DNA of 64,000 nucleotides, taken from Halobaculum sp. CBA1158. Lineage in GTDB: Archaea > Halobacteriota > Halobacteria > Halobacteriales > Haloferacaceae. Within the stretch, counting starts at the first letter, position 1, and every line of letters starts with the position of its first letter. The notes below the pieces were generated by a model. The model searched no databases and was not told the DNA's origin. It worked only from the letters and a program-made list of their open reading frames with translations. The translations under genes and the position numbers were made by a program. Location: positions 372,001-436,000 of the forward strand of contig NZ_CP090371.1 of assembly GCF_021431925.1 (NCBI RefSeq), given 5' to 3'. Shown piece after piece: positions 45,049-53,354 of this stretch.

Positions 45049-45647
45049 TGAGCCAGTCAGTCCCCACCCGAGAGGTCGCACGCCGCGTGTTCGCGAGCGA
45101 GTACAACGACGCCAGCTACACGTTCAAGGAGTCCGACGACGAGCGGGCCCCCCTGTACCTGCTCCTTCCGACGGGCGAGCGCGCCAACCGCGTGTTCATC
45201 GTCGGTACCCTCACCGAGAAGGAGGACGTCGGCGAGGACAGCGAGTACTGGCGCGGGCGCATCGTCGACCCGACGGGGACGTTCTTCACGTACGCCGGGC
45301 AGTACCAGCCGGAGGCCGCAAGCGCCTTGCGGGAGTTGGAGCCGCCCGCCTACGTCGCCGTCGTCGGCAAGCCCCGCACCTACGAGACGGACGACGGCAG
45401 CGTGAACGTCTCCGTCCGACCGGAGTCGATCACGACCGTCGACGCCGCCACGCGCGACCGCTGGGTCGGCGAGACGGCCGCGCGCACCCTCGACCGGATC
45501 GAGGCGTTCGACGACGAGGGCAACGAGTACGCGCGGATGGCCCGCGAGCAGTACGACCTGCCCGTCGAGGAGTACCGCGACGCCGCGGTCGCCGCCCTGC
45601 AGTCGCTCGACGACGCCGACGAACTCGAAGGCGAAGCGCCCGCGTAA
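45048..45647 (+). CDS. rpap3: RPA-associated protein (Rpap3-type, COG3390)
   Basis: 199 residues. REVARRVFASEYNDASYTFKESDDERAPLYLLLPTGERANRVFIVGTLTEK in pieces, then YWRGRIVDPTGTFFTYAGQYQPEA, an OB-fold with the ssDNA-binding aromatic set, PPAYVAVVGKPRTYE and VRPESITTVD. RPA-associated proteins are cotranscribed with and bind their cognate Rpa; in Haloferax the rpa3/rpap3 pair is required together for DNA repair. Translational coupling to rpa3 (overlapping TAATG) supports the same complex here. Confidence 0.93.
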   Translation: MSQSVPTREVARRVFASEYNDASYTFKESDDERAPLYLLLPTGERANRVFIVGTLTEKEDVGEDSEYWRGRIVDPTGTFFTYAGQYQPEAASALRELEPPAYVAVVGKPRTYETDDGSVNVSVRPESITTVDAATRDRWVGETAARTLDRIEAFDDEGNEYARMAREQYDLPVEEYRDAAVAALQSLDDADELEGEAPA

Positions 45648-45745
45648 CCGGACGCCCTCCCGCTCCGATTTTCCCGCGACCACCGATCGCGCCGTGCGAA
45701 CGTCTGACGAACGGTTAAGTGACAGCGCGAGCGAGTAGGCGGCAA

Positions 45746-46159
45746 ATGGGCAGTAAGAACAAGACGGTCTCCTTTCGCGTCAACGAGGACGCCTTCGAGG
45801 CGCTGCGCGAGATCGCCGACGAGCGAGACCTGTCGCTGTCGGCGGTGTTTCGCGACTACGTGGACACCCTCGTCGCCCACGACGGACAGGTCGAGGTCGT
45901 TCCCGAACACCGCGTCGAGGAGACCGACGCCGACGGCGAGTCGTTCCCGCCGACCGTCGAGGTACCCAAGAGCTTCGTCCGCGAGCACGAGCGCCTGGAG
46001 TTGGAGGCGGAACACCTCCGCGAGCAGTTGGACGAGTACAAGGCGTTCGTCACCTACCTGCAGGACAAACTCGAGGCGGCTGACGACGGCGAAGACGTGG
46101 TGTTTCTGGAGGAGTTAGACGGCGACCGCGACGACGACGAGCCGTACCAGCTCGGCTAG
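45746..46159 (+). CDS. Ribbon-helix-helix-like DNA-binding protein with coiled coil
   Basis: 137 residues. N-terminal RHH-like fold (NKTVSFRVNEDAFEALREIADERDLSLSAVFRDYVDTLV in pieces, first 45), then a helix (ERLELEAEHLREQLDEYKAFVTYLQDKLE) with heptad spacing, then an acidic tail DGDRDDDEPYQLG. A beta-strand start (KTVSFRV) followed by a helix pair is the RHH signature, used by small dimeric repressors. GTTAAGT around 45712-45718 is the likely TATA element. Possible autoregulator; partner or target unknown. Confidence 0.8.
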   Translation: MGSKNKTVSFRVNEDAFEALREIADERDLSLSAVFRDYVDTLVAHDGQVEVVPEHRVEETDADGESFPPTVEVPKSFVREHERLELEAEHLREQLDEYKAFVTYLQDKLEAADDGEDVVFLEELDGDRDDDEPYQLG

Positions 46160-46205
46160 CTTCCGGCTTCCGGCCGCCGGACGGTTGCCCGCCCGCGCCC
46201 CTCTG

Positions 46206-46481
46206 TTACTCGGCCGCGTCGACTCCCGTTACCGCGCCGTCACCGCGGACGGTCACGCGGTACCCGTGGAACTCGAACCGTACGACCGACTCCGGCGAAC
46301 CGCTCTCGACGACCCGGTCGAGCGCCTCTGGGTCGACGGCGTCGTAGAGCCGGGAGTCGAGCGCCGCGGGCTCGACCCCCTCCGCGGCGGCGACGCCGTC
46401 GACGACTCGTTCGCTCGCGGGACGACCGGCGGCCGGTCGGTCGTCGCCGCCTCGCCGTCCCATCGTGTCGCTGTTCGACAT
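46206..46481 (-). CDS. HalOD1 output-domain protein
   Basis: 91 residues. The HalOD1 pattern is clear: ERVVDGVAAAEGVEPAALDSRLYDAVDPEALDRVV, then a strand pair FEFHGYRVTVRGDGAVTG. HalOD1 domains are found only in haloarchaea, as an uncharacterised putative output domain. A minus-strand CTTTTACC (about 46505-46512) is the candidate promoter. It is followed upstream by a 192-nt spacer with an AT-rich centre (TTACAAATCAGGATTAAG). Confidence 0.85.
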   Translation of the reverse strand: MSNSDTMGRRGGDDRPAAGRPASERVVDGVAAAEGVEPAALDSRLYDAVDPEALDRVVESGSPESVVRFEFHGYRVTVRGDGAVTGVDAAE

Positions 46482-46673
46482 GACTCCGGATACGGGGAGA
46501 GATACGGTAAAAGCCGAGCCTTACAAATCAGGATTAAGCGGGGGTAAGCCGTCGGAGCCGGTGGATCTCGTCGGTAGCCGGTCGCTACCACGTCGATCCC
46601 GAGCCGTACGGCGACGGTGATCTCGGCGTCGGACGGCCGCTCGCGACTCGGCGTCGCCGGCGCGATCGACCGA

Positions 46674-47129
46674 CTACCGGGCCAGCGCGTCGCGTGCCTC
46701 GCGGACGCGCTCTCTGGTCTCTTCGTCTCCTTCGACTGCCGCCAGCGACTCCGTCGCCTCAAGCGTGCGCACCGCCGAGTCGAGGAACGAGAGCACGTCG
46801 CCGGGGTAGGCGTACAGCATGTAGTCGTCGCCCATCACGTCGACGATGGCGTCGGGACCGAGCCCCTGTGCCCGGAGTTCGAGGAGGTAGCGGATGAACT
46901 TCCGCTCGGGGTGTCCGCAGTAGGGGGCGTCCTCGCAGCCGCAGTCGAGGAAGTCCTCGGCGAACTCCAGCAGGCGATCGCGAGTCGCCTCGTCGAGGTC
47001 GGCGAGGCCGTCGCCCGAGAAGACGAGGTCCAGCGTCGCCCCCTTGAACGCGCCCTTCGGGATGTTCGTGTCGAGCTGGGAGGCGATCTGCCGGTGGTTC
47101 TTCAGGTAGATCTTGTCCGTAATGGCCAC
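46674..47129 (-). CDS. DUF5814-like protein
   Basis: 151 residues from a GTG at 47129 (MAITDKIYLKNHRQIASQLDTNIPKG). A further GTG at 47141 is possible. A CGC...C pattern (LDCGCEDAPYCGHPERKFIRYLLEL) holds Cys/His for a possible metal site, and a helical region (LGPDAIVDVMGDDYMLYAYPGDVLSFLDSAVRTLEA) follows. From memory this matches DUF5814, a domain also found fused to archaeal DEAD/DEAH helicases such as that of Methanocaldococcus; here it is free-standing. A zinc-containing helicase lacking an obvious copy is encoded 4 kb away (50716). Confidence 0.75.
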   Translation of the reverse strand: MAITDKIYLKNHRQIASQLDTNIPKGAFKGATLDLVFSGDGLADLDEATRDRLLEFAEDFLDCGCEDAPYCGHPERKFIRYLLELRAQGLGPDAIVDVMGDDYMLYAYPGDVLSFLDSAVRTLEATESLAAVEGDEETRERVREARDALAR

Positions 47130-47172
47130 GGCTTGAGACACGGTGGGGCCGCGGGCGAGAAAAGCGCGACGG

Positions 47173-48240
47173 TCACGCCGCGTCTCCCCCGTTCGACCCC
47201 GCGTCACCCGCGGGTAACGTCACGACCACGGCGGTTCCTCGCGGCTCTCGCTCGCGGACCCGAACGTCGCCGCCGAGACCGTCGACGACGGTAGCGACGA
47301 CGTTCAGCCCCTTCGCGTCGCTGACCTCGTGATCGAACAGCGAATCGCGCTCGTCGGCCGCGATCCCCGGACCGTCGTCGACCACCCGCACTCGAACGCG
47401 GTCGCCGTCGCGTTCGGCGTCGACGCGGACGGAGGGGTCGCCGTCGTTGTGTTCGATCGCGTTCTCGATCAGGTTGTCCAGGACGGGCTCGAACGCCTCG
47501 TTCGCGCGCACCGTGATCCCCTCCGGCACGTCGTCAGACACGGTCGCCGACGGGTACGTGGTCGTCGCGGACTCGACCGACCGCTCGACGAGCGGGGCCA
47601 GCGGCAGCGGGTCCGGGTCGACCTCGCCGACGATCGTCCTCGCGACCGTCTGCGTGTGTTCGGTCCGCTCGACCACCCGGTTCGCACGCTCGTGGACGAT
47701 CCTCGCCTCCTCGTCGTCGATCCGTTCGGCGTAGCCGGCGATGACGGTGGCGTCGTTTCGGATGTCGTGTCTGAGCAGGCCGTTGACGAACGCCAGCGCG
47801 TCGCGTCCGCGCGACGCCGACCGCGCGTGTTCCTGGCTCCGTGCCCGGTACGTTCCCGCTGCGGCACCGATCAGGAAGCCCGACCCGACAGACGTGAACA
47901 GCACGAACTCGGGCTCGGCGATCGCTCGTCCCTCGGCGATCCGGATCGCCATCGTGACCCCGATTACGAGCGTGAACGCCGCGCCCGTCGCAACCCCGAA
48001 GGCGGCGATCGTTCGGCGGCTCTTCGGGTCGAACTCCGACCGTGCGAGCATCCCGCCGGCGACGGCTACTCCCGCTGCGAGCGAGCCGTCGAGCACGAAC
48101 GCCAGCGCGGGGATCAAGACCCCGTCGACGACGATCGGCTCGCGAACGAGGTGGTGGTGTCCGGTCGCGAGAACCAGCCCCGCGCCGAACAGCGTCGTCC
48201 CCGCCGAGGCGGCGTCCCAGTCGAAGCGGCCGCCGATCAT
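47173..48240 (-). CDS. Membrane sensor histidine kinase
   Basis: 355 residues. About four TM helices occupy 1-130 (AGTTLFGAGLVLATG; GVLIPALAFVLDGSLAAGVAVAGGML; IAAFGVATGAAFTLVIGV; FVLFTSVGSGFLIGAAAG), with no large extracellular domain. The H-box is LLRHDIRNDATVIAGYAERI, HATPase N-box ENAIEHND, and G-boxes VVDDGPGIA and DAKGLNVVATVVDGLGGDV. No receiver gene neighbours it. The class resembles haloarchaeal kinases that act through diffuse networks. Confidence 0.88.
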   Translation of the reverse strand: MIGGRFDWDAASAGTTLFGAGLVLATGHHHLVREPIVVDGVLIPALAFVLDGSLAAGVAVAGGMLARSEFDPKSRRTIAAFGVATGAAFTLVIGVTMAIRIAEGRAIAEPEFVLFTSVGSGFLIGAAAGTYRARSQEHARSASRGRDALAFVNGLLRHDIRNDATVIAGYAERIDDEEARIVHERANRVVERTEHTQTVARTIVGEVDPDPLPLAPLVERSVESATTTYPSATVSDDVPEGITVRANEAFEPVLDNLIENAIEHNDGDPSVRVDAERDGDRVRVRVVDDGPGIAADERDSLFDHEVSDAKGLNVVATVVDGLGGDVRVREREPRGTAVVVTLPAGDAGSNGGDAA

Positions 48241-48369
48241 ACTCCTCCGATTACCGCCATGGGTAATAAAACGCGAACGTGTCGCTGGGCGGCTCGTGCG
48301 TCCACCGTCGGAGCCCTTCCCCGCGATTCGTAACGTATTTCAGTCGCTCCGAGCTACTGACGGATGCGT

Positions 48370-48443
48370 GTCCGGGTTGGGGTAGTGGACTATCCTTCAG
48401 CCTTGTGGAGGCTGAGACGCGGGTTCGATTCTCGCACCTGGAC
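48370..48443 (+). tRNA. tRNA-His (anticodon GTG)
   Basis: The acceptor stem runs TCCGGGT / ACCTGGA; the preceding G (48370) can pair with the discriminator C (48443), i.e. the encoded G-1 that HisRS needs. The anticodon arm CAGCC-TTGTGGA-GGCTG gives anticodon GTG at 48405-48407. T arm: GCGGG-TTCGATT-CTCGC. CCA is not encoded. The TATA-like GTATTT lies at about 48335-48340, and T-rich GTTTCAAATTTCTC (48446-48459) follows as terminator. Confidence 0.96.
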
Positions 48444-48444
48444 T

Positions 48445-48458
48445 GTTTCAAATTTCTC
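48445..48458 (+). terminator. T-rich stretch after tRNA-His
   Basis: GTTTCAAATTTCTC directly follows the tRNA in otherwise GC-rich DNA, a plausible archaeal T-run terminator. Confidence 0.4.
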
Positions 48459-48475
48459 ACACTTCTTGAAGCGAG

Positions 48476-48492
48476 TTCACTTCCGCTCCGTG
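48476..48492 (+). promoter_or_regulatory. 17-bp upstream element, copy 1
   Basis: TTCACTTCCGCTCCGTG, identical to 56088-56104. Its last base is 37 nt before the ATG of the zinc-finger gene (48529), just upstream of the BRE/TATA region, the position of an archaeal activator or upstream promoter site. Confidence 0.6.
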
Positions 48493-48496
48493 GGGG

Positions 48497-48505
48497 ATAC
48501 ATAAA
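48497..48505 (+). promoter_or_regulatory. TATA element of the C2H2 gene
   Basis: ATACATAAA, centred about 27 nt before ATG 48529. It fits a leaderless transcript. Confidence 0.55.
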
Positions 48506-48528
48506 CAGTCACTACCAGACCTGTTCGC

Positions 48529-48663
48529 ATGCAGGTCGTCTGTCCGGCGTGCGACTCCGAATTCGGAACCAACCGCGGGATGCGTGTTCACCACAGTAGA
48601 AGCCACGGAGCGATCCGAGTGACTCTCAGGTGCCCACGGTCGAGGGCTCACACTCCCTTGTGA
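48529..48663 (+). CDS. 44-residue C2H2 zinc-finger protein
   Basis: Too short for usual gene callers. It holds one complete classical finger: C5-x2-C8-x12-H21-x4-H26, with Phe12 and Met18 at the hydrophobic-core sites (CPACDSEF then MRVHHSRSH). C2H2 fingers with H-H-S motifs are found at the N-terminus of haloarchaeal HNH or homing endonucleases, so this may be the surviving end of such a gene, or an independent small regulator. A well-placed TATA element and a conserved 17-bp upstream element suggest it is transcribed. Confidence 0.6.
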   Translation: MQVVCPACDSEFGTNRGMRVHHSRSHGAIRVTLRCPRSRAHTPL

Positions 48664-48717
48664 ACCAGGCGAGGCGGCAGCGGGGATGGGTGATTATCTG
48701 GCGAGCGACCGGACCGC

Positions 48718-49905
48718 TCACACGCTTCGACCGCCGAGACCCGGAAGAACACCCGCGTCGGAGCTCATGCCCAGCGACTCCCGGCCGCCGGTTTGGATGA
48801 TGTTGAACGCGGTCATCAGGTCGGTCCGCGAGATGAGCCCGACGAGCTCGCCGTCGGCGTCGAGGACGGGAAGCCTGCCGACGCCGCTCTGCTGCATGGT
48901 CTCAAGCGCGGTCACGGCGTCGGCATCGGGCGTGACGCTGGCGATCTCCGTCTCCATCACGTCCTCGACGGTGTAGGCGTCGCGCTCCACCTCGCGGACG
49001 CCCTGCGCGTCCTGCAGCGTGACCATTCCGACGAGCCGTCCGTTCTGCATGACGGGGTAGCCGGTGTGGCGTTCCCGGAACATCCGCTCCATCAACTGGG
49101 CGACGCTCGTGCGCGGCTCGACCGTCTTCAGGTCCTCGCGCGGCGTCATGATGTCGTCGACCGAGACGCCCTCGAAGGCCGCGCGCATCGTCGTCTGCTG
49201 CGCCTCGCTGGAGGCGGCGATGTAGACGAAGAAGGCCAGGCCGACGAGCAGCCAGTTGCCGCCGAACAGCCCGAACAGTCCCAGCAGGAACGCGAACACC
49301 TTCCCGACCTCGGCGGCGATCTGGGTGGCCCGCGCGTGGGGGCGATTGCGCGCGAGCAGGGCCCGGAGGACGCGACCGCCGTCCATGGGGAAGCCGGGGA
49401 GCATGTTGAACGCCGCGAGCACGAGGTTCATCAGGGCGAGATAGCCCACGACGAACGCGACCGCGGGCGGGAGGCCGACGCCGATCAGGACGGCCGCGGA
49501 GACGAGGCCGATGGCGACCGACACCACCGGACCCATGATCGCGACGGTGAACTCCTGTTTCCAGTCCTCGGGCATCTCCTCGAAGGAGGCGACGCCGCCG
49601 AACAGCCACAGCGTGATCGACTCGATGCGGTATCCGTAGCGCATCGCGGTCAGCGAGTGACCGAACTCGTGCAACAGCACGGAGACGAACAGCCCGACAG
49701 CCGAGACCGTTCCGAGCACCCACGGGACGCTTCCGGCGGTAATCGCCTCGGCGGCGATCGGTACCCCGAACGTGTCCGCGACGATACCGGAGAACTCTCC
49801 GACCTGACTCCCGATGAGATACGCGAACAGCGGGAGGATCAGGAGGAACGTCCAGTTCAGTTGGATCGGGATGCCGGCGACCCGCCCGACACGGATTCCT
49901 CGCAT
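48718..49905 (-). CDS. Site-2 protease (M50) family with CBS domains
   Basis: 395 residues. Membrane zinc metalloprotease: zinc-binding HEFGH at 79-83 (VLLHEFGHSL), third ligand Asp175 in GFPMDGGRVL, both in TM helices. It has six TM helices (LNWTFLLILPLFAYLIG to LLVGLAFFVYIAAS), then two CBS domains (about 245-300 and 310-370; DIMTPREDLKTV, GYPVMQNGRLVGMVTL, SGVGRLPVLDADGELVGLI). S2P enzymes cleave membrane-embedded substrates such as anti-sigma factors, and CBS domains bind adenine nucleotides as regulators. It is convergent with nothing nearby; substrate unknown. Confidence 0.93.
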   Translation of the reverse strand: MRGIRVGRVAGIPIQLNWTFLLILPLFAYLIGSQVGEFSGIVADTFGVPIAAEAITAGSVPWVLGTVSAVGLFVSVLLHEFGHSLTAMRYGYRIESITLWLFGGVASFEEMPEDWKQEFTVAIMGPVVSVAIGLVSAAVLIGVGLPPAVAFVVGYLALMNLVLAAFNMLPGFPMDGGRVLRALLARNRPHARATQIAAEVGKVFAFLLGLFGLFGGNWLLVGLAFFVYIAASSEAQQTTMRAAFEGVSVDDIMTPREDLKTVEPRTSVAQLMERMFRERHTGYPVMQNGRLVGMVTLQDAQGVREVERDAYTVEDVMETEIASVTPDADAVTALETMQQSGVGRLPVLDADGELVGLISRTDLMTAFNIIQTGGRESLGMSSDAGVLPGLGGRSV

Positions 49906-49979
49906 ACCTCGGGGTAGTTCCCCACGGCGTATAAACCCGGTCGCCGGGAGTTATGTCGGAGCACGCGAAACGGGCGGCC

Positions 49980-50381
49980 ATGAGCGAGACCGATCCGACG
50001 ACTGCGACCGGTCCGGAGCCGACCGTGAAGCGCGGAAACGACCTCGTGACGGCCGAAGTCGACGCGGGCGACGGCATGTCGAAGGGCGTGCTCATAGACG
50101 AGTCGGACGGCGCGCCCCACTTCGCGATGCGCCGGTTCGAACTCGCGCCCGGCGCGCGCGTCCCGAACCACACGAACGAGGTCGAACACGAGCAGTACGT
50201 GCTCGCGGGCGAGTACACGGTTGGGCTTGACGGGGAGGAGTACACCGTGGCAGAGGGCGACGCGCTGCTCATCCCCTCGGGCGTCCCACATTGGTACCGG
50301 AACGACGGCGACGAAGCGGCCGCGTTCATCTGTGTGGTCCCTCACGGCGACGACACGATCCGGGTGCTGGACGACGACTAG
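49980..50381 (+). CDS. Cupin-domain protein
   Basis: 133 residues from ATG 49980 (MSETDPTTATG); a start at 49953 adds nine residues. One cupin barrel: motif 1 GARVPNHTNEVEHEQYVLAGE (His/His/Glu), motif 2 EGDALLIPSGVPHWYRND. A single-domain metal-binding protein, probably a small-molecule-binding protein or simple dioxygenase-like fold; substrate unknown. It is divergent from the site-2 protease with 74 nt between starts. Confidence 0.85.
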   Translation: MSETDPTTATGPEPTVKRGNDLVTAEVDAGDGMSKGVLIDESDGAPHFAMRRFELAPGARVPNHTNEVEHEQYVLAGEYTVGLDGEEYTVAEGDALLIPSGVPHWYRNDGDEAAAFICVVPHGDDTIRVLDDD

Positions 50382-50715
50382 CCGGATTCCGCGGTAGTTG
50401 CGTCGGTCGCGGTGGTTGCGGTGGCCGTGGTAGTTGCGGCGGTTGCGGTGGCGCGTGCCGGCACGGCTCCGTCCGTGCCGGACGCGCGCGAGGGGCGAGC
50501 GACCGAGCGGTAGCGAGGGAGTGAGTCGGCTGGGGAGGACGTGGCTGGGGGCGGTCACGGCGGACGGGGTCGAACGGTTGGGACCTCCGCAGTCGTGCGA
50601 TCACCTGCAGCGACGGCCATCCCGGCGACGCCGTTAGTGACTACGATACGCACTCGCACACGGAAGCCGAATCCCTGAAATACCGCATCCACGTACCAGG
50701 AGGCAACCGAAGACC
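50382..50715. other. 334-nt intergenic region with G-rich repeats and a hairpin
   Basis: Contains GGTTGCGGTGG-type imperfect repeats (50399-50450) and a perfect 9-bp stem CCGGCACGG/CCGTGCCGG with 6-nt loop (50458-50481), then GAGCG-type filler. I see no gene in it. The hairpin follows the cupin stop by about 77 nt and could mark the end of its transcript, although there is no T run. Confidence 0.5.
50458..50481 (+). terminator. Perfect 9-bp hairpin after the cupin gene
   Basis: CCGGCACGG CTCCGT CCGTGCCGG, a strong stem-loop in non-coding DNA. Termination is suggested, not shown. Confidence 0.35.
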
Positions 50716-52758
50716 GTGTCCGAGCAACTCCCGCAGGTCGAGACCCTGTTCCTCCACGAGCGCGACGCCGCCGACGAGTTCACGGTCGTCGTCGAGCGCG
50801 ACGACAGCCGAGTCCTCCACGGCGTCCTCGAACTCAAGGAGGCTGACGCCGGCCCGCGCCCGCGACGCTTCCGCGTCAAGCAGAAGGGCGGCGAGGAGCC
50901 GCGCCAGCCCGACCAGTTCGTCGAACTGGCGCGCTCGGCCCGCCGCATCCGCATCTCCGAGCAGACCCGCGCGAGCGCTCGCGACCGCCTCCAGTCGATG
51001 CTCTCGGCGTACCAGCTCGACGCCAAACAGGTTCGCACGTGCCGCTACTGCGCCAACGACGGGCGCTACTCGCCGATCACGAGCGACACCGCCGTGAAGG
51101 CGGACCGCGACTGGATCTGTCCCGACTGCGCCGAGCGCGAACTGGAGCGGGAACTCTCCTACAAGGGGCAGTTCACCGGCAACGCCCGCGAGCGCCTGGA
51201 GGACCTGCTGTTCGAGGTGCAGGACCTCGAACGGATCACGAACCTCCTGCAGGGGAACCTCGACCCCGACCTCACGAAGTTCGACACCATCTCGGCGACG
51301 ACCGACGAGATCGACCCGGTCCCCACCGACTCGCTGAACCTCCATCCCGCGCTGCAGGAGCGCGTCGAGGGACGGTTCGACGAACTGCTGCCGGTCCAGA
51401 GCCTCTCGGTCGAGAACGGGCTGTTCGACGGCGACGACCAACTGGTCGTGAGCGCGACGGCGACCGGGAAGACGCTCGTCGGCGAACTCGCGGGCGTCAA
51501 CAACGCCCTCAACGGGAAGGGAAAGATGTTGTTTCTGGTCCCGCTGGTCGCGCTCGCCAACCAGAAACACGAGGACTTCGAGGACCGCTACGGCGACGTG
51601 CTCGACGTGACGATCCGCGTGGGTGCCTCTCGCATCAACGACGACGGCAACCGTTTCGACCCGAACGCCGACGTGATCGTCGGCACCTACGAGGGGATCG
51701 ACCACGCGCTGCGCACGGGCAAGGACATGGGCGACATCGGCACGGTCGTCATCGACGAGGTTCACACGCTCAAGGAACCCGAGCGGGGCCACCGCCTCGA
51801 CGGGATGATCTCCCGGCTGAAGCACTACTCCGAGAACCGGGGGGCGTCCGCCCAGTGGGTGTACCTCTCGGCGACCGTCGGCAACCCCGAGTTCCTCGCC
51901 GGGCGGCTGGGCGCGACGCTCATCGAGTTCGAGGAGCGCCCGGTCCCCATCGAGCGCCACGTCACCTTCGCCGACCAGCGCGAGAAGCTCGACATCGAAA
52001 AGAAGCTCGTCAAACGCGAGTTCGACGCGAAGTCATCGAAGGGGTACCGCGGGCAGACGATCATCTTCACCAACTCCCGGCGTCGGTGCCACGAGATCTC
52101 ACGGAAACTGGAGTACGACTCCGCGCCGTACCACGCCGGCCTCGACTACAAGCGACGCAAGACCGTCGAGCGCAAGTTCGGAAACCAGGACCTGGCGGCC
52201 GTCGTCACCACCGCCGCCCTCGCCGCAGGCGTCGACTTCCCCGCCTCGCAGGTGATCTTCGACACGCTCGCGATGGGGATCGAGTGGCTCTCCGTCCAGG
52301 AGTTCGAGCAGATGCTCGGCCGGGCGGGCCGCCCGGACTACCACGACGAGGGGAAAGTGTACGTTCTCGTCGAGCCCGACGCGAGCTATCACTCCTCGAT
52401 GGAGGGGACCGAGGACGAGACGGCGTTCAAGCTGCTGAAAGGGGAGATGGAAGACGTGAAGACGGTGTACGACACCTCCTCCGCCGCCGAGGAGACGCTC
52501 GCGAACGTCGTCGTCGCGGGCAAGCGCGCCAAGCGACTCAACGACCGGATGATCGGCGAGGTTCCCACCACCCACGCGGTCGGGAAGCTGCTGGAGTGGG
52601 AGTTCATCGACGGCCTCTCGCCGACGCCGCTGGGCCGCGCCGTCGCCGAGCACTTCCTCGCGCCCGACGACGCCTTCCGCATCCTCGACGGGATCCGAAA
52701 GGGGAGCGACGCCTACGGGATCGTCGCGGACATGGAACTGGCCGACGAGGAGCTGTAA
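50716..52758 (+). CDS. Zinc-containing DEAD/DEAH-type superfamily 2 helicase
   Basis: 680 residues from a GTG. N-terminal domain with a four-Cys zinc site (CRYCANDG about 113 and CPDCAERE about 137). Helicase core: Walker A SATATGKTLVGELA, VPLVALANQ, DEAD-like motif II IDEVH (VVIDEVHTL), motif III SATVGNP, C-terminal RecA domain YRGQTIIFTNSRRRCHEI, motif V TTAALAAGVDFPA and motif VI QMLGRAGRPDYHD. The latter motifs resemble Hel308/Ski2-type helicases. Archaeal homologues are sometimes fused to DUF5814, here encoded separately at 46674-47129. Nucleic-acid target unknown. Confidence 0.9.
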   Translation: MSEQLPQVETLFLHERDAADEFTVVVERDDSRVLHGVLELKEADAGPRPRRFRVKQKGGEEPRQPDQFVELARSARRIRISEQTRASARDRLQSMLSAYQLDAKQVRTCRYCANDGRYSPITSDTAVKADRDWICPDCAERELERELSYKGQFTGNARERLEDLLFEVQDLERITNLLQGNLDPDLTKFDTISATTDEIDPVPTDSLNLHPALQERVEGRFDELLPVQSLSVENGLFDGDDQLVVSATATGKTLVGELAGVNNALNGKGKMLFLVPLVALANQKHEDFEDRYGDVLDVTIRVGASRINDDGNRFDPNADVIVGTYEGIDHALRTGKDMGDIGTVVIDEVHTLKEPERGHRLDGMISRLKHYSENRGASAQWVYLSATVGNPEFLAGRLGATLIEFEERPVPIERHVTFADQREKLDIEKKLVKREFDAKSSKGYRGQTIIFTNSRRRCHEISRKLEYDSAPYHAGLDYKRRKTVERKFGNQDLAAVVTTAALAAGVDFPASQVIFDTLAMGIEWLSVQEFEQMLGRAGRPDYHDEGKVYVLVEPDASYHSSMEGTEDETAFKLLKGEMEDVKTVYDTSSAAEETLANVVVAGKRAKRLNDRMIGEVPTTHAVGKLLEWEFIDGLSPTPLGRAVAEHFLAPDDAFRILDGIRKGSDAYGIVADMELADEEL

Positions 52759-52877
52759 CCGACCGGGGGCTATCGACGGTCGGCCGTCCGACCGCCGGTG
52801 GGAACCGACCGCAGTCGCGTTCCGGACGTGTCGGAGACCGTACCAAGGTTGATTGCCGTCGCCGCCGTCATCCGAAC

Positions 52878-53300
52878 ATGGCCGACGCATCCGCCAGCCG
52901 ACAGCTCGTTCGCGAGGTTCGATCACAGCTCGACGGGTGGACGGACCGCGCCCGCGTCGAGGCGTACGACGAGCTGTTTGAGGGCGACGACCCGATCCTC
53001 TCGGAGGAGGAGCTCCGACTGCTCGATGCGGTCGACTCGCGCCTGGAACGACACGGCGGCGACGGCGTCTGGGGAACCGACCGGTACGGCATCCAGGCGG
53101 CCGACGGCGGGCGATCGACCGACGCGCTCGGCGTCGTCTGCGTGTATCACCCGCAGGTGACGAGCGACTCGGTGCTGCGCGGCATGGACGACCTCGACGA
53201 CGAGACCGAAGAGCGGATCAACGCGGCGCTGTGGACGTACGCCGAGCGCGTCACGGAACTCGTCGAGGACGCGCTCGACGAGTACCTCGACCGGGACTGA
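52878..53300 (+). CDS. Conserved haloarchaeal hypothetical protein
   Basis: 140 residues, very acidic, soluble. Helical N-terminus (SRQLVREVRSQLDGWTDRARVEAYDELFEGDDPILSEEELRLLDAV in pieces), a central VWGTDRYGIQAADGGRSTDALGVVCVYHPQ, and a helical C-terminus rich in Glu/Asp. No motif recognised. It starts 120 nt after the helicase stop on the same strand, ATG at 52878. Confidence 0.72.
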   Translation: MADASASRQLVREVRSQLDGWTDRARVEAYDELFEGDDPILSEEELRLLDAVDSRLERHGGDGVWGTDRYGIQAADGGRSTDALGVVCVYHPQVTSDSVLRGMDDLDDETEERINAALWTYAERVTELVEDALDEYLDRD

Positions 53301-53354
53301 TCCCCGATCGCGAAGGCGGACCGTTGCGTGACCCCGCCGGGTCAGGCGTTCCCG

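Noticed and set aside
48457-48651. 64-codon minus-strand frame opposite the C2H2 gene
   Set aside because: The plus-strand frame has a complete zinc-finger pattern and promoter; the minus frame has neither.
48370-48710. Integrated genetic element at tRNA-His
   Set aside because: No integrase gene and no direct repeat of the tRNA 3' end are seen nearby; only the 44-residue finger gene.
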